In this document: in pieces, positions 16,981 through 25,309 of the stretch | How positions within the stretch are numbered: the first letter of the stretch is position 1 | Layout of the letters: the number at the start of each line of letters is the position of its first letter | Source of the DNA: CAYRNR01 sp964425605 | Lineage (GTDB): Bacteria > Myxococcota_A > UBA796 > UBA9615 > CAYRNR01 | Direction: 5' to 3' | Assembly (NCBI GenBank): GCA_964425605.1 | Contig: CAYRNR010000017.1 | Coordinates: forward strand, 1 to 64,000 | DNA: 64,000 bases | Made by a program: the position numbers and the translations under genes | Notes under the pieces: model-generated | Databases searched by the model: none | The model's input: only the letters and a program-made list of their open reading frames with translations | Told to the model about the DNA's origin: nothing

Positions 16981-18215
16981 AGTTCCTGTGGTCCGTGGCC
17001 TGGCGGAACCTGTGGCGGCACAAGCGGCGCTCGTTGATCACGGCGTTCGCCATGGCCATCGGCGTGGCCATGTGCATGTCGATGATCGCGTGGTCGGACG
17101 GCATGTACGACGAGATGTTCAAGATCATGGTCGAGCAGCAGCTGGGTCATGTTCAGGTCCACCACCCCGACTACCCGACCAAGGGCCTGGTCTTCGACGC
17201 GGTGCCCGGCCGCGAGGCGCTGCTCGAGGAGATCGATGGGCTCGCCGGCACGGTCGCGGCGAGCCCGCACATCGACGGCTTCGCGCTGCTGGGGGGCGCC
17301 AAGAAGTCGGCGGGCGGCCAGGTGATAGGCATCGATCCCGCGCGCCACCGGGCGGTCAGCAACATCCACGAGCGCGTCGTGGAGGGCGCGTTCCTCTCCG
17401 ACACGGCGGGCAACGAGATCATCATCGGACACAAGCTCGCCGAGGAGATCGAGGTGGGGCTCGGTGACGAGGTGGTCGCGGTCACCCAGGCCACCGACGG
17501 CTCGGTGGGCAACGACCTGTACACGGTGGTCGGCCTGTTCAAGACCGGCGACGTGGGCATGGATCAGTCCGGCGGATACATCCATATCGCAGACGCCGAG
17601 GAGCTCCTGGCGCTGTACGACCAGGCCCACGGGATCACGGTCCTCACCGAGGACGCCGAGCAGGTGGAGGCCTACTCGGCCACCCTGTCCGGGGCCATCG
17701 CCGTGGAGAACGAGATCCAGGTCCAGCCCTGGTGGGAGGCCTCCCCGGCCACCGCCCAGATGATGGGCATGCGCGACTTCACCGCGTACTTCCTGCTGGG
17801 CATCGTCTTCGCGGTCGCCGCGTTCGGCGTCGTCAACACGATGATGATGTCCGTGTACGAGCGCACGCGCGAGATGGGGGTGCTGCGCGCCCTGGGCCTG
17901 AGCAAGGGCAAGCTGGTGTGGTTGGTGGTGTTCGAGAGCTTCTTCCTGGCGTTGCTGGCCGCCGGGATAGGACTCACCCTCGGTGGCCTCGCCGACTGGT
18001 ACCTCGTCGCCCACGGGCTGGACTTCTCGTCCTCCATGCCCGACGGGTTCTCCTGGGAGGGCGTGATGCTGGATCCGGTGATGAAGGGAACGGTCCACCC
18101 CCAGGGCATCGTCCTCACCGTGGCCGCGGTGTTCATCGTCTCGATCCTGTCCTCCCTGTGGCCCGCCTGGCGTGCCACCCGCCTGCAACCCGTCACCGCG
18201 ATCCGAGAGGAGTAG
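16977..18215 (+). CDS. FtsX-like ABC transporter permease (MacB/LolC-type), first of two
   Basis: This 412-residue protein has an N-terminal membrane helix (about 20-45), a periplasmic MacB-PCD domain (about 50-260) and three C-terminal helices with the FtsX core (YERTREMGVLRALGLSKG). This is the LolC/LolE and MacB layout, used to extract lipoproteins or export substrates across the inner membrane. It needs an ATPase of the LolD type, and none is encoded nearby. The next gene, 4 bases on, is a paralogue; the two probably form a heterodimer. Confidence 0.9.
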   Translation: MKFLWSVAWRNLWRHKRRSLITAFAMAIGVAMCMSMIAWSDGMYDEMFKIMVEQQLGHVQVHHPDYPTKGLVFDAVPGREALLEEIDGLAGTVAASPHIDGFALLGGAKKSAGGQVIGIDPARHRAVSNIHERVVEGAFLSDTAGNEIIIGHKLAEEIEVGLGDEVVAVTQATDGSVGNDLYTVVGLFKTGDVGMDQSGGYIHIADAEELLALYDQAHGITVLTEDAEQVEAYSATLSGAIAVENEIQVQPWWEASPATAQMMGMRDFTAYFLLGIVFAVAAFGVVNTMMMSVYERTREMGVLRALGLSKGKLVWLVVFESFFLALLAAGIGLTLGGLADWYLVAHGLDFSSSMPDGFSWEGVMLDPVMKGTVHPQGIVLTVAAVFIVSILSSLWPAWRATRLQPVTAIREE

Positions 18216-18219
18216 AGCG

Positions 18220-19452
18220 ATGAAGATGTTCAAGATCGCGCTGCGAAACCTCTCCCGCAACAAGCGCCGCACCGCGCTGACCGTGGCGGCCATCGCCTTC
18301 GGCCTGTCCCTGATGATCTGGACGGTCAACTTCCAGAAGGGCGGCTACACCATGATGATCCGCACGGGCATCAGCTCGATGGCGGGGCACGTGGTGGTGC
18401 AGGCCGAGGGGTACCAGGAGGAGAAGGAGGTGACGATGATGGTCCAGGGGGCCAGCGGCATCGCCTCCCAGCTCCAGGCCGAGTTCCCGGACGCGGTGAT
18501 CGCCTCTCGTATCACCATGGGCGGCCTGCTCACCTCCACGAGCACGTCGGCTGGCGCCGGTCTCGGCGGCATCCAGCCCGGCGCCGAGCAGCAGGTCCAG
18601 GACCTGCACGAGAAGGTCGTCGAGGGCGAGTGGCTCGGGGACGACGACCGGGAGATCGTCATCGGCAGGGGCATGGCCGACTCCCTCGACGTGGAGCTGG
18701 GCGACAAGGTCGTGTTCATGGGCCAGAACGGCACGGACGAGGTCCAGAGCCGGATGTTCCGCGTCAAGGGGATCTTCCGCACCGGCGCGGCCCAGATGGA
18801 CGGCCGCATGGCCTTCGTCCACCTGTCCGCCGCCCAGGAGCTGATGGACGCCGAGGACGTGGCTCATCAGGTGACCGTTCACCTGGAGAACCCGGAGGAC
18901 TCGTTCGAGGCCACCGAACGCGCCCTGGCGCTGGTCGGTCGCGGCGACCTCGACGTGCTCAACTGGAAGGAGGCCCTGCCCGAGCTCGCCGGCATGATCC
19001 AGATGGACCGCTCCAGCGGCGACTTCATGATGGTCATCATCGGCCTCATCGTCGCCTTCGGTGTGCTCAACACCCTGCTGATGAGCGTGCTCGAGCGCAC
19101 GCGTGAGTTCGGCGTGATGCTGTCGCTGGGCATGAAGCCCCGCCAGGTGTTCGGCCTGGTGCTGACCGAGGGCCTCGTCCTCGGAGGCATCGGCGCCGCC
19201 GTCGGTCTGGGGCTAGGGCTGCTGTTCTCGCTGCAGGCCGTCTACCAGGGCATCGACTACGCCGCCTTCACCGGAACCGAGGCCATGGAGATGGAGGGCA
19301 TCGTCATGGACACGGTGATGAAGGGGGACTGGGACCCCGTACGCATGACCTACTACCTGATCGGCGGGGTGCTCTTCTGCGTCTGCGCTGCCGTGTACCC
19401 TGCCTGGGCCATCAGCCGCCTGCAGCCGGTGCAGGCGATGCGTCATCACTGA
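18220..19452 (+). CDS. FtsX-like ABC transporter permease, second of two
   Basis: This 410-residue paralogue of the preceding gene has the same layout: helix near 20-42, a MacB-PCD periplasmic domain, and an FtsX domain with LERTREFGVMLSLGMKP. The start is ATG 18220, just after an AGAGGAG site that overlaps the previous stop region. With its neighbour it would form a LolCE-like membrane dimer. The ATP-binding subunit must come from elsewhere in the genome. Confidence 0.9.
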   Translation: MKMFKIALRNLSRNKRRTALTVAAIAFGLSLMIWTVNFQKGGYTMMIRTGISSMAGHVVVQAEGYQEEKEVTMMVQGASGIASQLQAEFPDAVIASRITMGGLLTSTSTSAGAGLGGIQPGAEQQVQDLHEKVVEGEWLGDDDREIVIGRGMADSLDVELGDKVVFMGQNGTDEVQSRMFRVKGIFRTGAAQMDGRMAFVHLSAAQELMDAEDVAHQVTVHLENPEDSFEATERALALVGRGDLDVLNWKEALPELAGMIQMDRSSGDFMMVIIGLIVAFGVLNTLLMSVLERTREFGVMLSLGMKPRQVFGLVLTEGLVLGGIGAAVGLGLGLLFSLQAVYQGIDYAAFTGTEAMEMEGIVMDTVMKGDWDPVRMTYYLIGGVLFCVCAAVYPAWAISRLQPVQAMRHH

Positions 19453-19485
19453 TCGACAGCTTCGAGGAGTAGGGCGCGGCCGGGG

Positions 19486-19698
19486 TCATCGGGCCCTCCG
19501 CCGGCGCAGCCGCCACAGCACGAACCCGTTCCAGGTCACCCATCCGTACAGGAGCACCGTGACGGCGGGCCAGACCACGAAGAACAGCAGGGCGTTGGAG
19601 TCGCGGTACGTCACACCGAGGAGGTCGGCGAGGTGGATGACGAAGAACACGCACTGCTCGTAGAGCCAGTACCCGGCGCGGTAGGCGATCTCGTTCAC
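19486..19698 (-). CDS. Small two-helix membrane protein
   Basis: This 70-residue protein has two predicted membrane segments (about 12-30 and 36-60) and an Arg-rich C-terminal tail. No family recognised. Its start overlaps the stop of the upstream gene by 4 bases, so the two are a pair. Its second half resembles the C-terminal helix of the partner (VVWPA...WNG against VVFCAVWPGA), hinting at common descent. Confidence 0.6.
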   Translation of the reverse strand: MNEIAYRAGYWLYEQCVFFVIHLADLLGVTYRDSNALLFFVVWPAVTVLLYGWVTWNGFVLWRLRRRRAR

Positions 19699-20081
19699 CG
19701 GGCGCTCCCGCGAGATCTGAGCTCCCGGATACGCACGCGCTGGAACAGCCCCACGGCCAGCATCAGCGCCATGGCGCCGGGCCAGACCGCGCAGAACACC
19801 ACGAGGTTGGCCAGGCCGTAGCCGGTGTTGCGGTCCAGGCCGGTGAGGCCGCCGCCGGCGTACAAGGCGCGGATGGTCTTGCCGTACAGCCCCTGGTCCG
19901 AGGTCAGCCAGCCGGGAAGGGCGGGGTCGTGGGGGCAGTTGTGGTCGTGGCAGTGGCGCGTGCAGCGGTCGGCGTGATGCTGTGGGGTGGGTGTCTCTCG
20001 CAGGGCGTTGGTGGCGAACAGCGCGATCCAGGGAACCGTCAAGGCGAGCAGCAGCAGCGTGGCGGCCAGGGAGCGGGTCAT
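19695..20081 (-). CDS. Small membrane protein with a His/Cys-rich extracytoplasmic segment
   Basis: This 128-residue protein has an N-terminal helix (about 5-25) and a C-terminal helix (about 88-115). Between them lies a segment with six His and three Cys within 17 residues (34-50), which could bind a metal. The start at 20081 follows from the hydrophobic N-terminus; the longer frame upstream is a shadow of the divergent TetR gene. It faces the TetR gene across 123 bases that contain the TetR operator, so it may share that control. Confidence 0.65.
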   Translation of the reverse strand: MTRSLAATLLLLALTVPWIALFATNALRETPTPQHHADRCTRHCHDHNCPHDPALPGWLTSDQGLYGKTIRALYAGGGLTGLDRNTGYGLANLVVFCAVWPGAMALMLAVGLFQRVRIRELRSRGSAR

Positions 20082-20139
20082 GGGACCTCTGTCGGGCTGT
20101 TCCGGTGAAGGAACGCCTGCCGGCCGGGGTTCATTCCGC

Positions 20140-20174
20140 TTGACAAACCGGGAAGCGGAATGAATATTCATTCC
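20140..20174 (+). promoter_or_regulatory. Promoter and palindromic operator of the TetR gene
   Basis: A consensus -35 TTGACA (20140-20145) precedes an 18-base perfect palindrome GGAATGAATATTCATTCC (20157-20174). The expected -10 position (AATATT, 17-base spacing) lies inside the palindrome, so binding would block RNA polymerase. A half site TTCATTCC occurs at 20130-20137. The palindrome centre is about 40 bases upstream of the tetR start, typical for TetR autorepression. Confidence 0.75.
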
Positions 20175-20204
20175 TAGGGGATCGAACCCCGCCAGGAGTG
20201 TGCA

Positions 20205-20762
20205 ATGGACAAGCGGCAAGCCATCCTCGACGCGGCGCTGACGCTGTTCGCCCAGCGCGGGTACCACGGCACGACGGTACCCTCGGTGGCCGACACGGCG
20301 GGGGTCGGGGCCGGGACCATCTACCGGTACTTCGAGAACAAGGAGGCGCTGGCCAACACCCTGTACAAGGAGTGGAAGCGCCAGCTCGGGGAGTCGATCC
20401 TGGAGGGATTCCCGTTCGACGCCAGCGTGCGCGAGCAGTTCCGCACCTGGTACGAGCGGCAGATGGCCTTCATCCTCGAGTTCCCCGAAGCCGCGGCGTA
20501 CATGAACCTGCACCACCACGCGTCCTATCTGGACGACGAGAGCCTGGCGCTGGAGGAGCTGCACGCGGGGATCGGGACGCAGCTCGTCGAGCGGGGGCAG
20601 ACCGAGTTCGTCCTGCGCAAGGGCGAGCCCATGCTCCTGCTGGCGCTGGTGTACGGCGCCATCGTGGGCCTGGCTCGCGCGAGCTGGGAGGGGCGCATCG
20701 AGATCACCGAGGAGGTCCTCGAGACCGCCGAGCAAGCTTGCTGGGAGCTGGTCCGAGCCTGA
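20205..20762 (+). CDS. TetR family transcriptional regulator
   Basis: This 185-residue protein has a TetR helix-turn-helix at residues 5-50 (ILDAALTLFAQRGYHGTT, then VGAGTIYRYFENKEAL) and an all-helical ligand domain. It lies 22 bases before the fused glycyl radical enzyme gene and directly downstream of a perfect 18-base palindrome. A near copy of that palindrome lies at the beginning of the next gene, so the regulator probably controls itself and that enzyme. Ligand unknown. Confidence 0.92.
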   Translation: MDKRQAILDAALTLFAQRGYHGTTVPSVADTAGVGAGTIYRYFENKEALANTLYKEWKRQLGESILEGFPFDASVREQFRTWYERQMAFILEFPEAAAYMNLHHHASYLDDESLALEELHAGIGTQLVERGQTEFVLRKGEPMLLLALVYGAIVGLARASWEGRIEITEEVLETAEQACWELVRA

Positions 20763-20784
20763 TCGGCCGGGAGGAGGGAACACC

Positions 20785-23700
20785 ATGGTCCAACCATCCA
20801 TCGAAAACGGAACGAATGTTCATTCCGCCCCCCGGGGACGGAAGGCCGGGGCTCCCACCGATGCGCGCCTGTCGGTGCTGAACATCCAGCGCACGTGCGT
20901 CCACGACGGCCCGGGCATCCGCACGACCGTGTTCTTCCAGGGCTGCCCCTTGCGGTGCACGTGGTGCCAGAACCCCGAGGCACAGCCCTACCTGCCGCCG
21001 ACCCACCCCGAGGCGGGGCGGACCGTGTCGGAGATCCTCGAGGTGGTCGAGCGCGACGCTGCGTACTACCGCCACACCCACGGCGGCCTCACCCTCAGCG
21101 GGGGCGAGCCGCTGTCCCAGGACCGCGCGAACCTCCTGGTCCTGCTCGAGGCGGCCAGGGAGCGCGGGCTGCACGTGGCCGTCGAGACCGCGGGCGACGT
21201 GCCGTGGGACACCTTCGAGGCGTGCCTGCCCCACGTGGACCTGTTCCTGTTCGACCTCAAGGCGGTGGGCGACGAGGAGCTGCACCGCCGCCTCACCGGC
21301 ACGGACGGGCGCCGCATCGTGGAGAACCTCGTGCGGCTCCTCGCCGCGGGCGCCGACGTGCAGCTGCGCATGTGCGTGGTCCCCGATCTCAACGACACCG
21401 CCGCGAACCTCGAGGCCACCGCGTCGCTGCTGAAGTCCCTCGGCCGCACCTCCCTGGAGCTGATGCGGTACTACGACCTGCACGAGGCCAAGGCCCGTCG
21501 CCTGGACCTGGACCAACCCCCCCTGGGGATCGGCGCCGACCGCAGCGCGCGCGCCCTCGCGGCCGCGGCCGAGGTCCTCGCCTCGCTGGGGATCACCACC
21601 CACAGCTCGGGCTCCGAGGCCGGCCGGCGGGCGGCCACGTTCACCCGCCGGGTGCACGACATCCAGCGCGACATCCGCGACGCCGGCTACGCGGTCTGTC
21701 TCGAGACCGCCGGCCTGAAGACCGACTACCACAAGGCGCACGGCTTCACCGAGCCGCTGGCCGTGCGGCGAGCCAGCGTCCTGCGGCACCTGCTCAACCA
21801 CAAGACGCTGACGGTCTACCCCGGCGAACTGCTGGTGGGGAACTTCACCGCCCAGCGCGTGGGCGGGAACGTCTGGGTGGAGTACTTTGGCACGGGCATC
21901 GCGGCCAACCTGTGGAAGATCGACCAGCAGGAGCCGGTCCCGTTCCAGATCTCGATGCGGGACAAGATCCGTTTCTTCACACGCATCGCGCCCTACTGGG
22001 CCACCCGCGGGCTGCTGACCCACGTCTTCCCGGCGCCGCTGCAGCTGGGCCAGTTCATCGCGCGAATCCTCGAGAAGCGATCGGGGTTCAACAACAACCT
22101 CGCGGGCATCGCCCACTACATCGTCAACTGCGAGCGGCTGGTCCAGCTGGGCACCACCGGGATCGCCGCCGAGGTCCGGGCCAGGGCGGAAGAACACGGG
22201 AACCAGGACTTCCTCGACGGCGTCCTGCTCTCGTTGACCGCGCTGGAGGAGTACGCCGATCGCTACGCCGAGCACCTGCTCGATGTCGCCGCCGCCGAGG
22301 CCGATCCCCACCGGCGGGCCGAGCTCGAGCGCATGGCCGGCGTGTGCGGCCACGTGCCACGCAACCCCGCGCGCACCTTCCACGAGGCGCTCCAGGCGAT
22401 CCTCCTGCTGCAGGTCGCCCTGTGCACCGAGTCGTTCGAGAACGCCATCTCGCTGGGGCGGCTGGACCAGGTGCTGTACCCGTACTACGAGGCGGACCTC
22501 GAGGCGGGGCGGATCGACTACGAGGCTGCTAAGGAGCTCATCGCCCTGTTCGTGCTGAAGATCGACGAGGTCATCTTCCTCAACGACGGCGACACCGGGT
22601 TCGAGATGGGCAAGCTCTTCGAGAGCCTGTCGCCGGTCGAGACCGTCACCGTCGGCGGCGTGGACCGCGAAGGCAACGACTGCACCAACGACGTCTCGTA
22701 CATGATCCTCGACGCGTGCGAGCTGCGGCCCATCGGCGTGAACATGGCCGCACGCATCCACCGCGACAGCCCCCCCGAGTACGTCGAGCGCATCGCCGAG
22801 GTCTACCTCAACGGCTCGCCCATGCCCGCGCTGTACAACGACGAGGCCTACATCCCCGCCCTGCGCAACGAGTACGACACCTCGCTGGCCGACGCCCGCA
22901 ACTACTCCATCGTCGGGTGCGTCGAGCCGGTCGCCTCGGACGACCACTTCGCCAACACCGACGCCGCCAACGTCAACGTGGTCATGCCGTTCTTGCAGGC
23001 GCTCAACGGCGAGGCACGCCCCCTGTGGCGACACGGGGAGCTCTCGTACGCGGACAAGCGGTGGCGGCGAGCGTTGCGCGCGCGCCTGGGCAAGCCCACG
23101 GCCGGTCTGCGCGCGCGCCTGCGCAGCGCCCGCAAGCGCGCCGAGAAGCGCCTGCGCAACGGTCCGCGGACCCTGCCCGCGAGCATGGACGAGCTGATGG
23201 ACCGCTTCTCCGAGCGCCTCGTGGAGCTCGTCCGCGACGTCCTGGCCGATCAGCAGCGCATCGAGACCGCGCTGGCCCAGCACCTGACCACACCGCTGGC
23301 GTCGTCGCTGTACCCGGGCTGCGTCGACAGCGGCAAGGACGTGTACGAGGGCGGGACCTCCATCAACTCCAGCGGCATCCAGGCGGTGGGCGTGACCGAT
23401 GTGGCCGACTCCCTGGCCGCCCTCGACCAGCTGGTGTTCCGTGACAAGCGCTACACCCTGGTCCAGGTGCTCGAGGCCATGGACGCCAACTTCGAGGGCG
23501 AGCGCCACGCTCAGCTGCTCGCGGATCTGCTCGCCGTCCCCAAGTTCGGCGACGACTCCGCCCCCGACGCCCACCTCTGGGTCGACCGCGTCCTGCAGGT
23601 GTACGTGGACGCCCTGCGCGCCACCGATCACCCCAACCGCGACGGCGTGTACGCGGCCGGCTACTACGGCCTCAACGTCAACATGGTCTACGGCCGCAAG

Positions 23701-24114
23701 ACCCCTGCGCTGCCCTCGGGCCGGCTCTACGGCACGCCCCTGGCCAACAGCATCTGCCCGCACTTCGGCATGCAGCAGGTCGATCTCTCGTCCGCCCTCA
23801 ACGCCGTGGCCAGGGTCGACTTCGCGAAGTACGCCCCCAACGGCACCACCTTGACCTCCACGATCGACAGCGGCCTGTTCCCGGGCGACGAGGGCACCCG
23901 CAACCTCGCCGGCTTGATCCGCGGCTTCTTCGACCAGGGGGGCATGCAGTTCCAGCCCAACCTCATCGACCGCGAGATCCTGCTCGACGCGTACCACAAC
24001 CCCGGCAAGCACAAGAACCTGGTGGTGCGTATCGCTGGATATTGCGCCTACTTCGACGATCTGTCGGACGAACTCAAACGCGAGATCCTGCAGCGGTCGT
24101 ACTACACCAGCTGA
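20785..24114 (+). CDS. Glycyl radical enzyme with its activase fused at the N-terminus
   Basis: This is one unbroken frame of 1109 residues. Residues 28-280 are a GRE-activating enzyme: radical SAM CxxxCxxC (C54, C58, C61), the following WCQNPE and the SGGEP motif. It lacks the extra ferredoxin insert found in most GRE activases, so it resembles PFL-AE. Residues 290-1109 are a full glycyl radical enzyme with the active-site Cys in GCVEP (C712, E714) and the glycyl radical loop RIAGY (G1085). GCVEP is typical of the dehydratase/decarboxylase branch (glycerol and propanediol dehydratase, CutC, HPAD) and not of PFL or benzylsuccinate synthase. Substrate unknown. The product could activate itself or a twin subunit. 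The start is ATG 20785 after GGAGGAGGGAA. Confidence 0.9.
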   Translation: MVQPSIENGTNVHSAPRGRKAGAPTDARLSVLNIQRTCVHDGPGIRTTVFFQGCPLRCTWCQNPEAQPYLPPTHPEAGRTVSEILEVVERDAAYYRHTHGGLTLSGGEPLSQDRANLLVLLEAARERGLHVAVETAGDVPWDTFEACLPHVDLFLFDLKAVGDEELHRRLTGTDGRRIVENLVRLLAAGADVQLRMCVVPDLNDTAANLEATASLLKSLGRTSLELMRYYDLHEAKARRLDLDQPPLGIGADRSARALAAAAEVLASLGITTHSSGSEAGRRAATFTRRVHDIQRDIRDAGYAVCLETAGLKTDYHKAHGFTEPLAVRRASVLRHLLNHKTLTVYPGELLVGNFTAQRVGGNVWVEYFGTGIAANLWKIDQQEPVPFQISMRDKIRFFTRIAPYWATRGLLTHVFPAPLQLGQFIARILEKRSGFNNNLAGIAHYIVNCERLVQLGTTGIAAEVRARAEEHGNQDFLDGVLLSLTALEEYADRYAEHLLDVAAAEADPHRRAELERMAGVCGHVPRNPARTFHEALQAILLLQVALCTESFENAISLGRLDQVLYPYYEADLEAGRIDYEAAKELIALFVLKIDEVIFLNDGDTGFEMGKLFESLSPVETVTVGGVDREGNDCTNDVSYMILDACELRPIGVNMAARIHRDSPPEYVERIAEVYLNGSPMPALYNDEAYIPALRNEYDTSLADARNYSIVGCVEPVASDDHFANTDAANVNVVMPFLQALNGEARPLWRHGELSYADKRWRRALRARLGKPTAGLRARLRSARKRAEKRLRNGPRTLPASMDELMDRFSERLVELVRDVLADQQRIETALAQHLTTPLASSLYPGCVDSGKDVYEGGTSINSSGIQAVGVTDVADSLAALDQLVFRDKRYTLVQVLEAMDANFEGERHAQLLADLLAVPKFGDDSAPDAHLWVDRVLQVYVDALRATDHPNRDGVYAAGYYGLNVNMVYGRKTPALPSGRLYGTPLANSICPHFGMQQVDLSSALNAVARVDFAKYAPNGTTLTSTIDSGLFPGDEGTRNLAGLIRGFFDQGGMQFQPNLIDREILLDAYHNPGKHKNLVVRIAGYCAYFDDLSDELKREILQRSYYTS
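20809..20826 (+). promoter_or_regulatory. Second TetR operator, inside the coding start of the fused GRE gene
   Basis: GGAACGAATGTTCATTCC matches the upstream operator at 16 of 18 positions and is itself nearly palindromic. It covers codons 9-14 of the fused gene. Repressor bound here would act as a roadblock or cover an internal promoter. Its presence in coding DNA with such similarity is unlikely by chance. Confidence 0.65.
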
Positions 24115-24136
24115 CACCCCGACCCTCCTCCTTGGC

Positions 24137-24173
24137 CCAGCAAGTCCGAATTGTTCGCGCGGAACTTGCTTGG
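24137..24173 (+). terminator. Strong hairpin after the fused GRE gene
   Basis: AGCAAGT (24139-24145) pairs with ACTTGCT (24164-24170), extended outward by CC/GG with a bulged T and inward by CCG/CGG with a bulged A; the loop is about 11 bases. It begins 22 bases after the GRE stop. No clear T-run follows, so it may be a weak terminator or an mRNA 3' stabiliser. Confidence 0.45.
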
Positions 24174-24189
24174 TAGCTAATCGTTACTA

Positions 24190-24233
24190 TGTTAGATGGG
24201 TCTAACAGAAAGCCACGCGACAAACGGCGTGGC
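24190..24233 (+). promoter_or_regulatory. Palindrome and hairpin in the leader of the zinc-ribbon gene
   Basis: Two elements follow each other. TGTTAGA-TGGG-TCTAACA (24190-24207) is a perfect 7-base-arm palindrome just after a -10-like TACTAT (24185-24190). GCCACGC (24212-24218) pairs with GCGTGGC (24227-24233) across an 8-base loop, ending 7 bases before the GAGGAG ribosome site. The first could be a repressor operator; the second could control translation. Confidence 0.45.
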
Positions 24234-24249
24234 ACCGAGCGAGGAGATC

Positions 24250-24429
24250 ATGGCCTGCAGTCAGGACTCACGAGGGGGAGCGCGTGACGAACTCCGCTGC
24301 CCCTGTCACCGGTTGCTGGCCCGCGTCGAGGGCCACCGCCTGGTCCTCAAGTGTCCCCGTTGCAAGACCGAAGCCGTGGTCGATCTCGGCCGCGCCGAAC
24401 ACGAGATCGAGGTGAACTTCACCCGGTAG
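24250..24429 (+). CDS. Com-like zinc-ribbon small protein
   Basis: This 59-residue protein starts at ATG 24250, chosen because GAGGAG lies 4 bases upstream; an ATG at 24196 is inside a palindrome and less likely. It has one zinc-ribbon with ELRCPCHRLLARVEG and then LKCPRCKTE, the pattern of the Com family (phage Mu Com is an RNA-binding translational activator of mom). Chromosomal Com-like proteins are of unknown function. The leader before this gene is strongly structured. Confidence 0.65.
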   Translation: MACSQDSRGGARDELRCPCHRLLARVEGHRLVLKCPRCKTEAVVDLGRAEHEIEVNFTR

Positions 24430-24496
24430 ATCGTCCAACCCCGCGGCCCGCGACCGCCCAGCGTCCAGCGCCCTTGAATCACCGAGAGGTGCTGTG

Positions 24497-25309
24497 ATGC
24501 GTTCCTTCCGAAGTCCTGTCCGAGTCGTCCTGTTCCTGTGCCTGGCCGTGTCCGTCGGTGCGGCCCTGACGAGCCCCGAGCCCGCGGGCGCCAGCGAGCG
24601 ACTCTTCACCTACACCTACGAGACCCCCGTGCTCCCCGGCGGGCAGGTGGAGATCGAACCCTGGTTCACCTCCCAGATCGGCCGAGAGCGCTACTACCAT
24701 CGGCTGGACCACCGCATGGAGCTGGAGTGGGGTCTGGGCAAGAACGTCCAGACCGCCGTGTACCTGAACTTCCGGGCCCAGGCCGAGGACGACGGCACGG
24801 AGATCGTCAAGGAGACCAAGTTCCGCGGGTTCTCCCACGAGTTCAAGTTCGCCCTGTCCGATCCGGTGGCGGATCCCCTGGGCGTCGGGCTCTACGTCGA
24901 GTACGGCGTGCAGGCTCACGAGTACGAGCTAGAGGGCAAGATCCTGCTCGACAAGGCCATCGGGCCGGTGATCCTGGCGTTCAACGCCGTCGGCGAGGTC
25001 GAGTTCAAGCCCCAGGCGGCCGGCGCCGATCCCGAAGTGGAGGGCAAGCTGATCTTCCTGTTCGGGACCTCGTTTCGGCTGTCCGACCACGTGCACCTGG
25101 GCTTCGAGATCCGCGAGCTGAACGTGTTCGAGCATGGGGAGACCGAGCTCGCGTTGCTGTCCGCCGGCCCCGCCCTGAGCATCGTCGGGGAGCGCGCGTG
25201 GTTCGCCGCGACCGTGCTCCCGCAGATCGTCGACCTGAAGGCCAAGGACCGAAACCTCGAGGACGCCGAGCACCTGGAGGCGAGGTTGCTGTTCGGGATT
25301 CACCTGTGA
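24497..25309 (+). CDS. Predicted outer-membrane beta-barrel protein
   Basis: This 270-residue protein has a signal peptide (about 1-35, ending near GASE). The remainder is a run of alternating beta-strands with Tyr/Phe girdles (for example ERLFTYTYETPVL, HEFKFALSD, GLYVEYGVQ) and ends in FGIHL with a terminal hydrophobic residue, as in outer-membrane barrels. It has no Cys. ATG 24497 directly follows a GTG at 24494; the GAGAGG site suits either. Its stop overlaps the start of the cytochrome gene, suggesting the two work together, perhaps in respiratory electron or substrate transfer. Confidence 0.65.
   Translation: MRSFRSPVRVVLFLCLAVSVGAALTSPEPAGASERLFTYTYETPVLPGGQVEIEPWFTSQIGRERYYHRLDHRMELEWGLGKNVQTAVYLNFRAQAEDDGTEIVKETKFRGFSHEFKFALSDPVADPLGVGLYVEYGVQAHEYELEGKILLDKAIGPVILAFNAVGEVEFKPQAAGADPEVEGKLIFLFGTSFRLSDHVHLGFEIRELNVFEHGETELALLSAGPALSIVGERAWFAATVLPQIVDLKAKDRNLEDAEHLEARLLFGIHL

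Noticed and set aside
20704..24117. A 1137-codon open frame on the minus strand opposite the fused GRE gene
   Set aside because: The plus frame has intact radical SAM and glycyl radical motifs; the minus frame is rich in Val, Ala, Arg and Gly with no domain, a typical shadow in high-GC DNA.
24196..24249. Longer N-terminus for the zinc-ribbon protein starting at ATG 24196
   Set aside because: The ATG lies inside a perfect palindrome and lacks a ribosome site; ATG 24250 has GAGGAG.
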